A DNA stretch of 64,000 nt. It comes from Pigmentibacter ruber (lineage in GTDB: Bacteria; Bdellovibrionota_B; Oligoflexia; Silvanigrellales; Silvanigrellaceae). This document shows positions 25,368 to 35,298 of the stretch, piece after piece; position 1 is the first letter of the stretch; each line of letters opens with the position of its first letter. A program made the translations under genes and the position numbers. The stretch lies in contig NZ_WSSC01000004.1 in the NCBI RefSeq assembly GCF_009792895.1, positions 186,001 to 250,000 on the forward strand, in the 5' to 3' direction. The notes beneath the pieces were generated by a model. The model was not told the origin of the DNA. It worked only from the letters and a program-made list of their open reading frames with translations, and did no database searches.

Positions 25368-27515
25368 CTAGTCTGCAAAAGAAAAACTAGTTTGCTCATG
25401 CCAACTTCCAATAACATAATTAGCACACTCTCCTAGCCACAAGTATCCTTTGTGACTTCCTACACATAAATTTTTATTGAAATCTGTTCTTTCTTTTTCT
25501 GTTAAACTTGAAATAAAATCATTTAAAGTAAAAGGTATATCTTCTTCAAGTAAACTAAACAAGTAAAAAGTATCTTTTTTAGTTTTATTTGAAACTGGAT
25601 AAAATTGTTCTTTAGGATATACATTTTCGTTACATTCTGATATTTTTAAGTAGCTATAATTTTTTCCTACCATATCAATTAATGGTTTTTTAAAATACGA
25701 GTCATCATTTTTAACTAAACAGTACATTTTATAGTCATAATTTTTTCCTTCTTTAAATCCTAGCATTCTAAAAGTACTAATATCAAATCTAAAAACATAT
25801 TGCGATTCATTTCTTAGTAAAGCATAATTATAATATGAATTTCCTACTTCTTTTGTACCAACTTTTAATTTTTTATATTCATAATCAATTGAATTAATTT
25901 TAGAAAAACCATGATTAGTTTGTAAAAACTCTAGTGATAGCAAATAACTAGAATCATTATAATCGGCGCAGTGAGAAACAAATAAATCTCCCCAATGTAT
26001 AAACCTATTTTTCATACGTAAACAAATATCAGCATTTTTTAGTTTCAAAGAAGAAAAGACATATTTTTCATATGAATAAACATTCTCAGGTATACCACTT
26101 AAATCCCATTCCTGATATATTTTAAGGGATTTTCTACAAGGTAGAAAACCAATTTTTTGCCATTCTGATGATTCAACCGCTGATACTGTTAAACATAATG
26201 GAATAGAATCTTTTTCACCGTCTGTTGTAACAATTTGGCCTGATTCTGTTAAAAAAAATTGCAGATCATGATCATTATTTACTACACTAAATTTTTCTGT
26301 ATAAGATTTCAATGATTCATGGCTTGCTAATGTATAATTTTTATAGCCATTATTTGAAATATTAATTTTCCATTTTACAGGAATATTCTTTAAATCATTT
26401 TTATGAATATTATTTAATTCGGTTATTTCTTCTGTATTTTCTTCATAATGTGTTTGACTATTCTCCATATTACTTTCTTCAAAAGTACATCCTTTATTAA
26501 TTGCTTTTATAGAGTTTAAAACACGACCGTCTTTTACAAAGTCTTTAAGATTATCATATGTGTCTGCCGTTTCTATTATAATTTTCTTTATTTCTTGAGC
26601 TGTGGCATGCGGCTGACAATTCCATATGATAGCCGTAACTCCACTTACAATTGCAGCAGACATTGAAGTTCCATTGGCAAATGAAATTTCCCCATTTTCA
26701 TCAAGAAAAGGTACATTGTGTCCTAAAGCTGCTATGTCCACACGTTTAGGGCTATAACGCGATCCTCCACCTAATGCATTTGTGTAGCGTTCTACTGTGT
26801 GATTCTCTAAATATTTTATTGCACCTACTCTAATTACGGGATCAGAATTTTTTGCCTTTACTTTAGTTGGTTTATAAGCTGATGGCCAAATGAGTTTATC
26901 AGCAGATAACATTTCCATATTAAAGTTATCATTTCCTACAGAAGCAATAATTAAAAAATCATTTCTATCAGATAAACTTGATATATAATCATGCCAAACT
27001 TGATAGTCACTTCCTTGATATCCACCTGAAATATTAATAATTTTTTCATTTCCTGAAAATACAGCTGCTTTTAATGCCTCTAAAAAAGGTTGACTTGCAT
27101 TTATATTAGGAATTGAAACTCTATTTATAATTGGAATTCCAGGAAAAAGTCCTAATATATGTTTGCTGTGTTGATCAATAAATGTTGATCCAATTATTGA
27201 AGATATTGCAGTTCCATGAATTCTTATTTTTCTTGAATTATTATAGTCATTCACACTTCTTTCATATTCTACCATATCATTTTGATTAAAATGTATATTT
27301 GTATTTATATGATATATATTTTTTATGATATTAATATACGGATTTTCCTTAACCTCCGAATCTATCACAGTTACGTTAATTCCACGATAGATTGGTTTAA
27401 AATATTTTGGGTAAGCAGAATGCTCATAATTTTCATCTATAATTTGCGCAAAAATATAGCCATTATAAAAAATAATTAAAAGCATACTAACTTTTATAAA
27501 TAAAGAATAAATCAT
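25368..27515 (-). CDS. Secreted subtilisin-like (S8) protease with a C-terminal extension
   Basis: The frame could start at 27548, but the ATG at 27515 has a strong Shine-Dalgarno (AGGAAG, 6 bases away) and begins a signal peptide ending IFA, giving 715 residues. The protease domain spans ~30-330: D52 in VIDSE, H100 in IHGTAISS and S284 in NGTSMSAA. From ~370 to the end is a ~340-residue extension with many Cys, Trp and Tyr. The blocks around SLKIYQEWDLSG and ICLRMKNRFIHW look somewhat like a ricin-type QxW lectin repeat, but this is weak. Probably secreted; the extension may bind a surface. Confidence 0.85.
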   Translation of the reverse strand: MIYSLFIKVSMLLIIFYNGYIFAQIIDENYEHSAYPKYFKPIYRGINVTVIDSEVKENPYINIIKNIYHINTNIHFNQNDMVEYERSVNDYNNSRKIRIHGTAISSIIGSTFIDQHSKHILGLFPGIPIINRVSIPNINASQPFLEALKAAVFSGNEKIINISGGYQGSDYQVWHDYISSLSDRNDFLIIASVGNDNFNMEMLSADKLIWPSAYKPTKVKAKNSDPVIRVGAIKYLENHTVERYTNALGGGSRYSPKRVDIAALGHNVPFLDENGEISFANGTSMSAAIVSGVTAIIWNCQPHATAQEIKKIIIETADTYDNLKDFVKDGRVLNSIKAINKGCTFEESNMENSQTHYEENTEEITELNNIHKNDLKNIPVKWKINISNNGYKNYTLASHESLKSYTEKFSVVNNDHDLQFFLTESGQIVTTDGEKDSIPLCLTVSAVESSEWQKIGFLPCRKSLKIYQEWDLSGIPENVYSYEKYVFSSLKLKNADICLRMKNRFIHWGDLFVSHCADYNDSSYLLSLEFLQTNHGFSKINSIDYEYKKLKVGTKEVGNSYYNYALLRNESQYVFRFDISTFRMLGFKEGKNYDYKMYCLVKNDDSYFKKPLIDMVGKNYSYLKISECNENVYPKEQFYPVSNKTKKDTFYLFSLLEEDIPFTLNDFISSLTEKERTDFNKNLCVGSHKGYLWLGECANYVIGSWHEQTSFSFAD

Positions 27516-27840
27516 GTTAATCTTCCTATTAAAAAGTTTATTATTCAATTGTATTTATTTTTTTATGTTTTTTTTAAAAATTTTACAATTTATGAATAAT
27601 TTAATTATTTATAAGTTTTTTATAAAATATTTATAATTTCAAATTTAAAATAAATTATATATTCTTCTGAATTAAAATTAATTTAATAAAATATTTACAA
27701 CGATTTAATTATATTAAAAACTTGACAATTTTTTTCCTTTTCATTAAAAATAACTCTATTATTTTGATTTTCTTAGCTTTAGCCTTAGTTCATCGTACTC
27801 TCTGCAGTTTAAATAACATTTTAGAAATGAAAGAAATTCT
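27516..27840. other. AT-rich intergenic region between divergent genes
   Basis: 325 bases with no credible coding frame. It contains the Shine-Dalgarno of the subtilase at the left end. On the plus strand, TTGACA (27722-27727), 17 bases, TAAAAA (27745-27750) is a possible sigma-70 promoter for the TPR gene at 27841; the -10 is only a partial match. Nothing else was recognised. Confidence 0.4.
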
Positions 27841-29337
27841 ATGTTAAAAAGATTATTAGTCATTCTTTTTTGTCTTTTTTCTGCCCAAGTATTTGGACTG
27901 ACTTATAAAAGCATCAGTAAAAATACCCATGCTAAAATTTTGTTTGACGAAGGAATGCTACTTTACTATGCATATTCCTACTCACAAGCAGAACAAAACT
28001 TTCGTATGGCTCTCCAGTTTGACCCGAACTGTGGAGCTTGTTACTTAGGCCTAGCAATAGCAAAAAAACAGCAGGCAATTGAGCTTGGAAAGTCCTTCTC
28101 AAATCTAGGTTTAACAGAAATAATACATGCTAAAAATTTAATAAAAAACAAACAAAGTTTCTTCTATGCTTTTACTATAGCTTTAGAAAAATCTTTCAGC
28201 TCTAATGAAAAAGAGGATTTAAATTCTCTCCAAAAAAATTATATTGATGCTTTAAAAGTTTTATATGGAAATTTTCAAAATGATCCTGAATGGAATTCTG
28301 AGTCACTAGCTTTATTAGTAGATGCAATTTATTACTTTCCAATTTCAAACAACGATAACTTTCATTGTAGTCAACAAAATAATGAAAATTTAAAAAAGGA
28401 AGCTATTGAATTAATGAAAAAGTCTTTCTTAAATAGAAGATTTAAATTGCATCCAGGTATCTTGCACACTTACATTCATATGCAAGAATCAGATATCCAC
28501 GATCCACATGTTTTAATGGCTGCAAAATTACTACCTAATTATCATAATAATTATTTAGCACACTTTGCGCATATGCCGAATCATGTTTACTGGCATAGAG
28601 GAATGTATCAAGAAGCAATTCAAGCAAATATAAATGCCATTAAATTAGATGAAAATTACTTCAAAAAAAATGGTATTGGTTTAAGCTCATATTATTATGA
28701 GTACCACTACCTACATTCTCAACATTTTTTAACTTTTCTAGGATACATAACCAATAATTTTGATCTCGCATTAAAAAATGCTCAAGAAATTAAAGCAAAA
28801 ATGGATGTAAATAGAATGCAAGATATACCTGACTATAAGGATATTTATTTAACTTTGGAGCATTCTATACTTGCAAGATTTGAAAAATGGGATGATTTAA
28901 AAAAATTAAAAAAGCCTGATGGGCTTGGTAATTTTGGCAAATTAATTTACAATTATAGCCAAGCACTTGCTCATATAAATCAAAAAAATGAAAAAGAGTA
29001 TTTAATTTACTTTAATGAAATAAATGGAATACAAGTAACAAAAAAAATTGAAATTGATTTTAAAAATCTTATTTCATTATATTTAAATGCAAGCAAAATG
29101 GCGCAAAATAATATATCATTTTTCGAAGTTGAAAAGTATTTTACAGATAATAATATTAAAAAAATTGAAGAAAAATATTTAAAAAATAATCCACCATTAT
29201 GGTATTTTCCTTCTTCCATATTTTTAGCAAAATATGCTGAAAAAATGAACGATAATAATTCAGCAGAGAAATATAAAAATATATTTTTGTATTTATATCC
29301 AAATTCTAATTTTATTAAAATAGAGAAAAAAAGTTAG
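27841..29337 (+). CDS. Exported TPR-repeat protein
   Basis: 498 residues with a signal peptide (MLKRLLVILFCLFSAQ, cleavage near VFG). TPR-like helix pairs begin at once: EGMLLYYAYSYSQAEQNFRMAL then DPNCGACYLGLAIAKK, and further helices follow to the end. A central block has several histidines (HPGILHTYIHMQ, HFAHMPNHVYWHRG), which might bind metal. Proteins of this size and layout are common as secreted or periplasmic hypothetical proteins; the role is unknown. Its end overlaps the convergent solute-binding gene by four bases. Confidence 0.7.
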   Translation: MLKRLLVILFCLFSAQVFGLTYKSISKNTHAKILFDEGMLLYYAYSYSQAEQNFRMALQFDPNCGACYLGLAIAKKQQAIELGKSFSNLGLTEIIHAKNLIKNKQSFFYAFTIALEKSFSSNEKEDLNSLQKNYIDALKVLYGNFQNDPEWNSESLALLVDAIYYFPISNNDNFHCSQQNNENLKKEAIELMKKSFLNRRFKLHPGILHTYIHMQESDIHDPHVLMAAKLLPNYHNNYLAHFAHMPNHVYWHRGMYQEAIQANINAIKLDENYFKKNGIGLSSYYYEYHYLHSQHFLTFLGYITNNFDLALKNAQEIKAKMDVNRMQDIPDYKDIYLTLEHSILARFEKWDDLKKLKKPDGLGNFGKLIYNYSQALAHINQKNEKEYLIYFNEINGIQVTKKIEIDFKNLISLYLNASKMAQNNISFFEVEKYFTDNNIKKIEEKYLKNNPPLWYFPSSIFLAKYAEKMNDNNSAEKYKNIFLYLYPNSNFIKIEKKS

Positions 29338-30074
29338 TCCTGAAACATTTTTTCTCTGTTTTTATTTATAATCTTTTCTAATTTTTTTGTCTCCTGAAGT
29401 TCTACAACTTTTTTCTCTATAATTTCAGAAATATTTTTGCAATTATTACTAAAATAATGATATAAAGGTATTTTTTCTGTTAGAGGAGGATTTAACTCTT
29501 CAATTAATTTAGCATGCTCAGATTGCTTTAAAAATATTTTTGCATTAAACTCATCCGTTATAAATAAATCAACCCTATTTTTTATTAACATCTCTAAAAG
29601 CTGTTCAATAGTGTTTACAAGAATTTTATCTTTTATGTCAGCAGTCTTTTTTTCCACAAGCACAGAACCTTTAATTATGCCTATAGAGTGACTTTTTAAA
29701 CTTTCCCAATTTTGTATTTTAATTTTCTTTCTTTTTAAAGCATAGGCTTTTAGTTGCATATAGTTTATTGGCTGAGAAATTCTTATAAAATAAGGATGAT
29801 CTTCGCCATAACTAAAAGGTCGAAAAACTTCAGCACAAATGTTTCCACTTTTTAATTCCTCTGTAACTCTGTAGCCAGGTAAATCAATAAATTCAACTTT
29901 AATTTTTGCTTGTTTGTATATATCAGTTAAAATATGTGAACCTAAAATTTGGTTTTTTGTAAACATAATTCTACCTATTGAAACAGTTTTTTCTGTTTCA
30001 ACTGCAAATGCTATTGGAAATACAAGAAAAATTATGCAGCACAATATTTTCAAAATTATCTTTCCTTTGATCAC
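29334..30074 (-). CDS. Orphan periplasmic solute-binding protein
   Basis: 246 residues with a signal peptide (cleavage near AFA). It keeps the family-3 solute-binding outline: an N-terminal strand, GYRVTEELKSGNICAEVFRP, a central IGIIKGS element and DLFITDEFNA near the hinge. It lacks the CPWMC motif of the pair at 20674-22230. There is no transporter gene nearby. Another member of what seems to be a multi-copy set of orphan binding proteins. Confidence 0.7.
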   Translation of the reverse strand: MIKGKIILKILCCIIFLVFPIAFAVETEKTVSIGRIMFTKNQILGSHILTDIYKQAKIKVEFIDLPGYRVTEELKSGNICAEVFRPFSYGEDHPYFIRISQPINYMQLKAYALKRKKIKIQNWESLKSHSIGIIKGSVLVEKKTADIKDKILVNTIEQLLEMLIKNRVDLFITDEFNAKIFLKQSEHAKLIEELNPPLTEKIPLYHYFSNNCKNISEIIEKKVVELQETKKLEKIINKNREKMFQD

Positions 30075-30152
30075 AAATTTTTTTATATAGTAATCTAATT
30101 TTATTAAAAAGTTAAGATTAAAGGTATTTTGGCATTCATAATTGTAAAAGAA

Positions 30153-30752
30153 TTATTTTCTTTCACCTATTTTTTTGGCTGGATTTCCTGCAAAAATTTC
30201 CCCTTTTGGAATATTTTTAGTAACTACACTGCCCATACCAATAACAGCTTGATTTTCAACTATTACACCATCAACTATACAGACGTTAGCTCCAACCCAG
30301 ACATCTGATCCTATTGTAATACCTTTGGAAGAAACAGTTTGTTCTTTGATAGACTTAGAAAGAGCAAGACCATGGTTAAAAGCATAAATTTTTGTCCCAT
30401 TAGCGATTCGAGTATTTTTTTTGATGACAACTCCTTTTGCCCCACCATCGATAAAAACACCAGGATTGATGCTCACACCATCTTCAATAGTGATAGGACC
30501 ATGTAAAAAAACTTCAGCACCTATTGTTACATTATTTCCAATGACAATATCTCTACCAGGTTCTGCAAATATATTTGCTAATGATGAAATAAAGCAGTTT
30601 TCTCCAATTTTTACTGTTTCAAATTCCATTAATTCTTTTTGAATTTCATCTTGCCATGGTTTTGCCCATAATAAATGCTTCTCTTTTAAAGAGTAATAAA
30701 GCCATGGCATATAGTTTAGACGTCGTTTATGTTGTTCAATATATTTTTCCAC
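30153..30752 (-). CDS. Hexapeptide-repeat (left-handed beta-helix) acyltransferase
   Basis: 199 residues. After ~45 helical residues come regular [LIV]-G-x-x-x-x hexapeptides (IGNNVTIGAEVFLHG, IEDGVSINPG, VIKKNTRIANG), a His in FNHGL that corresponds to the catalytic His of the maltose/galactoside acetyltransferase family, then GVIVENQAVIGMGSVV and the AGNPAK ending. It would transfer an acetyl group from acetyl-CoA to a sugar or similar acceptor. The last gene of the nadA run. Confidence 0.85.
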   Translation of the reverse strand: MEKYIEQHKRRLNYMPWLYYSLKEKHLLWAKPWQDEIQKELMEFETVKIGENCFISSLANIFAEPGRDIVIGNNVTIGAEVFLHGPITIEDGVSINPGVFIDGGAKGVVIKKNTRIANGTKIYAFNHGLALSKSIKEQTVSSKGITIGSDVWVGANVCIVDGVIVENQAVIGMGSVVTKNIPKGEIFAGNPAKKIGERK

Positions 30753-30765
30753 TCTTATAAGCCTT

Positions 30766-31158
30766 TTATAGAGTTTTTAATTCTACTTTTTTATAACTAA
30801 TCATTGTCCTTCTAGCATCGAATAAACTTTTGTAACTTTCATAACGAATTCTTAACTTTTCAGTTTCAGCTCGCACAGTAACTATTTTTTCAAGTAGTTC
30901 GATGTATTCAGAATCTGCTTCTGCGAGACGTTTTAATTTTGCTTCTGGTATTTTATCTGCAGTTAGCTCTATTCGATTCATAATTTTTGCACGTACTGAT
31001 GTCCGCAATAACTCTAACCGTTCTGCTTCTTTTCTTTTTTCAACATATTCGAGACCAATTTTATTAGCTAACTGAATAATTTCCTCTAGTCCTAATTCTT
31101 TTATTGGGGCTGCAGGCTGATTTGGAAAATAATTTTTAGTTACTTTATCTTCTGACAA
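30766..31158 (-). CDS. Small helical protein of unknown function
   Basis: 130 residues, strongly charged, with predicted long helices (EKRKEAERLELLRTSVRAK and AEADSEYIELLEKIVTVRAE) that could form coiled coils. No domain recognised. It lies between nadA (10 bases away) and the acyltransferase (13 bases) on the same strand, so it is part of that operon. Good continuous frame with coding-like composition. Confidence 0.65.
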   Translation of the reverse strand: MSEDKVTKNYFPNQPAAPIKELGLEEIIQLANKIGLEYVEKRKEAERLELLRTSVRAKIMNRIELTADKIPEAKLKRLAEADSEYIELLEKIVTVRAETEKLRIRYESYKSLFDARRTMISYKKVELKTL

Positions 31159-31168
31159 ATGATTACCT

Positions 31169-32281
31169 TTATTTTGAAGAAGTTCTACTCATTTCCAACA
31201 TGCGCTCTAACGCCAATTTGGCAAGCGAACGATTTGGTTCATGCACTTGAATAATATTTTGGGGAGTTCCTTGCTGTATTTGCTCTAAGGCCCAAGTTAA
31301 ATGCGGCAAATCTATCCTATTCATTGTGCCACAAAGACACATAAAAGGGTTAATACTGACAATGGTTTTATCAGGATTTTCTTTTGCAATTCTATTTACC
31401 AAATTTAGCTCAGTTCCTACCGCCCATTTACTCCCAGCTGGACTTGCCGCAATTGTTTTAACAATAAAATCAGTAGACCCCGCACAATCCGATTTATCCA
31501 CAACTTCCATAGCACATTCAGGATGTGAAATAATTTTAAATTCAGGATCTTTTGTTCTTATTGCATCTATTTGTTTTGCAGAAAACATCATATGAACAGG
31601 ACAGCAACCTTCCCAAAGCATAACTTTTGTTGATCTTATTTTATCTTTTGAGAGTCCACCATAATTTTTTTTAGGATTCCATAAGTTCATTTCATCCAAA
31701 GGAATACCTAATTTCTTAGCTGTATTTCTACCTAAATGTTGATCTGGATAGAAAAAAAGAACTTTTTTTTCTTGCAAAGCCCAATCAACAATTTTTGTTG
31801 CATTAGAACTGGTACAGATCACTCCACCTTTACTTGCAACAAATGCTTTTAATGCAGCACTTGAGTTTACGTAAGTGACAGGCATGATACTGTCATGCTC
31901 CAAAATCTCTACCAATTGCTCCCAAGCTTCTATCACATCATCAGCATCAGCCATATCAGCCATGTCACAGCCAGCACCTAAATCAGGCAAAACCACAATT
32001 TGATTTCCCGTTTTTAAAATATCCGCCCCTTCAGCCATAAAGTGTACGCCACAAAAAACAATAAAATCAGCTTCAGATTGCTTAGCAGCATACTGAGCTA
32101 ACTGCAGAGAATCACCACGAATATCACTTAATTCAACAATTTCTGGACGCTGATAATGATGCGCTAAAATAACAAGTTTATTGCCAAAGTGATTTCTGAC
32201 TGCTTGTATTCTTGCCCGCATTTGTGATTCTGAAAGTGTGGGGTAGGGAGCTGGTAAAGGAGATTGATATGCAATAGCCAT
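31169..32281 (-). CDS. nadA: Quinolinate synthase
   Basis: 370 residues; condenses iminoaspartate with dihydroxyacetone phosphate to quinolinate for NAD synthesis. Characteristic blocks are ILAHHYQRPEIVE, the cysteine motif LPDLGAGCDMADMA (C105), TYVNSSAALKA, CTSSNA, WEGCCPVH (C226/C227), SHPECAMEV and PFMCLCGTMNRIDL (C315/C317). These provide the three [4Fe-4S] ligands. No nadB or nadC is in the window. The family assignment is secure. Confidence 0.95.
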   Translation of the reverse strand: MAIAYQSPLPAPYPTLSESQMRARIQAVRNHFGNKLVILAHHYQRPEIVELSDIRGDSLQLAQYAAKQSEADFIVFCGVHFMAEGADILKTGNQIVVLPDLGAGCDMADMADADDVIEAWEQLVEILEHDSIMPVTYVNSSAALKAFVASKGGVICTSSNATKIVDWALQEKKVLFFYPDQHLGRNTAKKLGIPLDEMNLWNPKKNYGGLSKDKIRSTKVMLWEGCCPVHMMFSAKQIDAIRTKDPEFKIISHPECAMEVVDKSDCAGSTDFIVKTIAASPAGSKWAVGTELNLVNRIAKENPDKTIVSINPFMCLCGTMNRIDLPHLTWALEQIQQGTPQNIIQVHEPNRSLAKLALERMLEMSRTSSK

Positions 32282-32463
32282 GAAAAAGTCCTTACAAAAT
32301 AACCTATATCAAATACATTTTTATCTTTATGACTTGAACACAACTTAAGCAATAACTCAAGGCATGTTTTTTTGTCCGTAAGTTTGCGCAGAAAGAAGAA
32401 AACAATATAGTTTGAGAGGTCAAATGTAAAATTGCTATGTTTCATGTTCAATTGGAGGAAAAA

Positions 32464-33321
32464 ATGACTCTGCTTTCGCAAATTAAAACAATAGCTGTGA
32501 TTGGTGCTGGTCAAATGGGAAGTGGAATTGCACAAGTTGCTGCACAAGCCGGTTTTCAAGTGGTATTATGTGATAATCGTACAGAAGGATTGACAAAAGC
32601 AATTCAAGGAATAGAAAAAAGCTTAAGTAAATTATTTGAAAAAGGGAAAATAGAAGAACACCCTCCAGCAATTCTAAGTAAAATTAAGAAAGCCTCGCAA
32701 CTAAATGAGATAACAAATGCAGATTTTGTTATTGAGGCTGTAAATGAAAATGAAAATTTAAAAAAAGAAATTTTTTCTCAACTAGATAAAATTCTTCCAG
32801 CAAATACAATTTTTGCAACTAATACCAGCAGTTTACCTATAACGAGAATTGCTGCCACAACCCAAAGAAACAGCAAATTTATCGGTATGCACTTTATGAA
32901 TCCCGTTCCAATTATGAATTTAGTAGAAATTATTCGAGGACATGCAACAAGTGAGGAAACCTATTTAATAACTAAGCAACTAGCCGAAAAAATGCAGAAA
33001 GTAACTGTTTGTTCACAAGATTATCCTGGTTTCATTATTAACAGAATTTTGATGCCCATGATAAACGAAGCATTTTATACACTTATGGAAGGTATAGCTA
33101 CTGCTGAAGATATTGATGCAGGGATGAAATTAGGAACAAATCAACCCATGGGGCCTTTAACTTTAGCTGATTTTATTGGCCTAGATACTTGTTATGCAAT
33201 TATGAAAGTATTACATGATGGACTAGGTGACAGTAAATACAGACCCTGTCCTTTATTAAAAAAATATGTCGATGCTGGATATTTTGGGAAAAAAACGGGG
33301 CAAGGTGTTTACAAATATTAA
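32464..33321 (+). CDS. 3-hydroxybutyryl/3-hydroxyacyl-CoA dehydrogenase
   Basis: The ATG at 32464 is chosen over an upstream in-frame start (32437) because a clear Shine-Dalgarno GGAGG (32454-32458) precedes it, giving 285 residues. N-terminal NAD-binding Rossmann motif GAGQMGSGIAQ, then NTSSLPIT, GMHFMNPVPIMNLVEII (catalytic His), and the C-terminal domain with NRILMPMINEA. Length is that of single-domain Hbd enzymes, which oxidise (S)-3-hydroxybutyryl-CoA or run in reverse. Divergent from nadA. Confidence 0.92.
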   Translation: MTLLSQIKTIAVIGAGQMGSGIAQVAAQAGFQVVLCDNRTEGLTKAIQGIEKSLSKLFEKGKIEEHPPAILSKIKKASQLNEITNADFVIEAVNENENLKKEIFSQLDKILPANTIFATNTSSLPITRIAATTQRNSKFIGMHFMNPVPIMNLVEIIRGHATSEETYLITKQLAEKMQKVTVCSQDYPGFIINRILMPMINEAFYTLMEGIATAEDIDAGMKLGTNQPMGPLTLADFIGLDTCYAIMKVLHDGLGDSKYRPCPLLKKYVDAGYFGKKTGQGVYKY

Positions 33322-33344
33322 GCAAGCAACGTTATTTATAAATT

Positions 33345-34175
33345 ATGCAGAACATCGTACCAGAGCAAATACTTTATTACTTAAAAAAGCTAAATCAATC
33401 TGATTATGCTTTTTTAGTTTATCATAATACCATCTATTACGCTAAGCAAGACTCAAACATATTTTCACCATTAACTGCAGTAACTAAACTTATTCAAGGA
33501 ATATCTGAACAATATAAAGAAAATGCGCACTATATTTTACGGAAAAAAATATATACATCATACATTCCTACAAATATGTGCCTTGGTATGATCAAAGTTG
33601 CCGCAAAAAGATTTTCTTATGTAGCAAATTCACAAGTTAATCTTTTGCCTATTTCGTATCAATTTGAAGAAATTAAACATATAATTGATTGTGATTTAAA
33701 TGAAGATATTCAGCAATATTTAATTAAAACTAATATCACAAGTGATAATGATTGTATGCAACTAGCTAATACTTTGAAAGAAAAAGTAACTATAAAAAAC
33801 ACATTAGCTCTTTCTGATAGAAAAATTGCTGGACTTTTAGTAGATAAAAATTTTAATATTTTGGCTTATGGTCTAAATTCTAATGCTAAAAATAAAGCTA
33901 GGCATGCGGAAATTGATTTAATTTATAGATATTACAAAGATAAAAAAACTAAAATACCTAAGCATAGTAAATTATTTATTACTTTAAAACCTTGTCTTAT
34001 GTGTTCAAATATGTTATCAGAATGTGCTGAAGATATAACCACTATAAAAATATATTATTTTGAAAAAGATCATGGTAGATTTTCAAAAAACACATCTTTA
34101 GATGATAAAATAAAAAATAATATTTATTCAAAAATTCCAGAACCAGTATTGGAACAGTTCTTTTTTTGTAAATAA
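33345..34175 (+). CDS. Cytidine-deaminase-fold protein, Bd3614-like
   Basis: 276 residues. The C-terminal half is a zinc deaminase: HAE at 187-189 and PCLMC at 216-220 supply the His and two Cys zinc ligands and the catalytic Glu. The N-terminal ~145 residues are a separate region of unknown fold. The arrangement resembles the Bd3614 family of deaminases first noted in Bdellovibrio-type bacteria, which are thought to act on nucleic acid or nucleotide bases. It stands 10 bases upstream of dinB in the same direction, with a Shine-Dalgarno for dinB overlapping its end. The zinc deaminase call is solid; the substrate is unknown. Confidence 0.75.
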   Translation: MQNIVPEQILYYLKKLNQSDYAFLVYHNTIYYAKQDSNIFSPLTAVTKLIQGISEQYKENAHYILRKKIYTSYIPTNMCLGMIKVAAKRFSYVANSQVNLLPISYQFEEIKHIIDCDLNEDIQQYLIKTNITSDNDCMQLANTLKEKVTIKNTLALSDRKIAGLLVDKNFNILAYGLNSNAKNKARHAEIDLIYRYYKDKKTKIPKHSKLFITLKPCLMCSNMLSECAEDITTIKIYYFEKDHGRFSKNTSLDDKIKNNIYSKIPEPVLEQFFFCK

Positions 34176-34185
34176 GGAATCAAAT

Positions 34186-35298
34186 TTGTCTAATAATTTT
34201 TCTGAAAATAAAATACATCCTTCTTTATTAAAAAGAAAAATTATTCATATTGATTTAGATGCTTTTTATGCTGCAGTTGAAATTAGAGACAATCCTTTAT
34301 TAAAAGGAAAACCTGTGATTATTGGAGGACTCCCGCAAGAAAGAAGTGTCGTCTGTACATGTTCTTATGAAGCCAGAAAATTTGGTATACGCTCAGCAAT
34401 GTCATCAGCTATGGCAAAAAAACTTTGCCCACAAGCCATTTTTATACGTCCACAATTTGAAAAATATAAAAAAGCTTCACAAATAGTATTTCAAATTTTA
34501 CAAAAATATTGTTCAACAATAGAGCCTATGTCTCTTGATGAAGCTTATCTTGATGTAACAATTGAAGCTAGAGAATCTTCTGCTACAGCTATTGCACAAA
34601 GCATCCGGAATGAAATTTTTTTAAATACTCAATTAACTGCCTCTGCCGGAATAGCTCCTAATAAAATGATAGCTAAAATTGCTTCCGATATAAATAAACC
34701 TAATGGTTTGACTATAATTAAACCAAAAGACTGTTTTATATTTATGCAAGATTTACCTTTAAAGAAAATTCCCTTTATAGGACCAGTCACAGCACAAAAA
34801 TTTGCTACTCATCAATTGCTCACGTGTAAAAATGTTATTCAAGCAGGAAAAGATTATATTTTAGAACATTTTGGAGAATCAGCAATTTGGGTTTGGGAAA
34901 AAGCGCAAGGAATTGATGAGAGTGATGTTTGCACAACCCATATTCGTAAATCTTTTGGAGAAGAAGAAACTTTTCCAAAAGATTTAACCAATAATTCTGA
35001 AATTATTGCTGAGTTAAATCGGATTGTAAAAAATTTATACCTGATATTAGAACGCAAAAATATTGCTTTTAAAACAATTTCAATTAAGATTAAATATAAT
35101 AATTTTCAAGTAAAAACTAAAGCAAAAAGCTTTCCATTATATTTTAGTGATCTTTATTCAATGGAAAAAATTTCTAATTCATTATTTCTTGAAATGGAAA
35201 AAACAACTTTACCCATCCGTTTGCTTGGAGTTTCTGTGTCTAATATAATAAGCAAAAATGAAATGAATCAAGTTACTTTATTTCCCGATTATATTTAA
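34186..35298 (+). CDS. dinB: DNA polymerase IV (Y-family translesion polymerase)
   Basis: 370 residues starting at TTG, supported by AAGGA (34174-34178) at 7-base spacing. Metal-binding D23 in IDLDAFYAAVE with F27-Y28 at the steric gate position, and D118-E119 in SLDEAYLDV. Helix-hairpin-helix and little-finger regions follow, and the C-terminus has a plausible sliding-clamp motif (QVTLF). A normal length for Pol IV. The close deaminase neighbour suggests coupling of base deamination or damage with error-prone synthesis. No LexA box recognised. Confidence 0.95.
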   Translation: MSNNFSENKIHPSLLKRKIIHIDLDAFYAAVEIRDNPLLKGKPVIIGGLPQERSVVCTCSYEARKFGIRSAMSSAMAKKLCPQAIFIRPQFEKYKKASQIVFQILQKYCSTIEPMSLDEAYLDVTIEARESSATAIAQSIRNEIFLNTQLTASAGIAPNKMIAKIASDINKPNGLTIIKPKDCFIFMQDLPLKKIPFIGPVTAQKFATHQLLTCKNVIQAGKDYILEHFGESAIWVWEKAQGIDESDVCTTHIRKSFGEEETFPKDLTNNSEIIAELNRIVKNLYLILERKNIAFKTISIKIKYNNFQVKTKAKSFPLYFSDLYSMEKISNSLFLEMEKTTLPIRLLGVSVSNIISKNEMNQVTLFPDYI

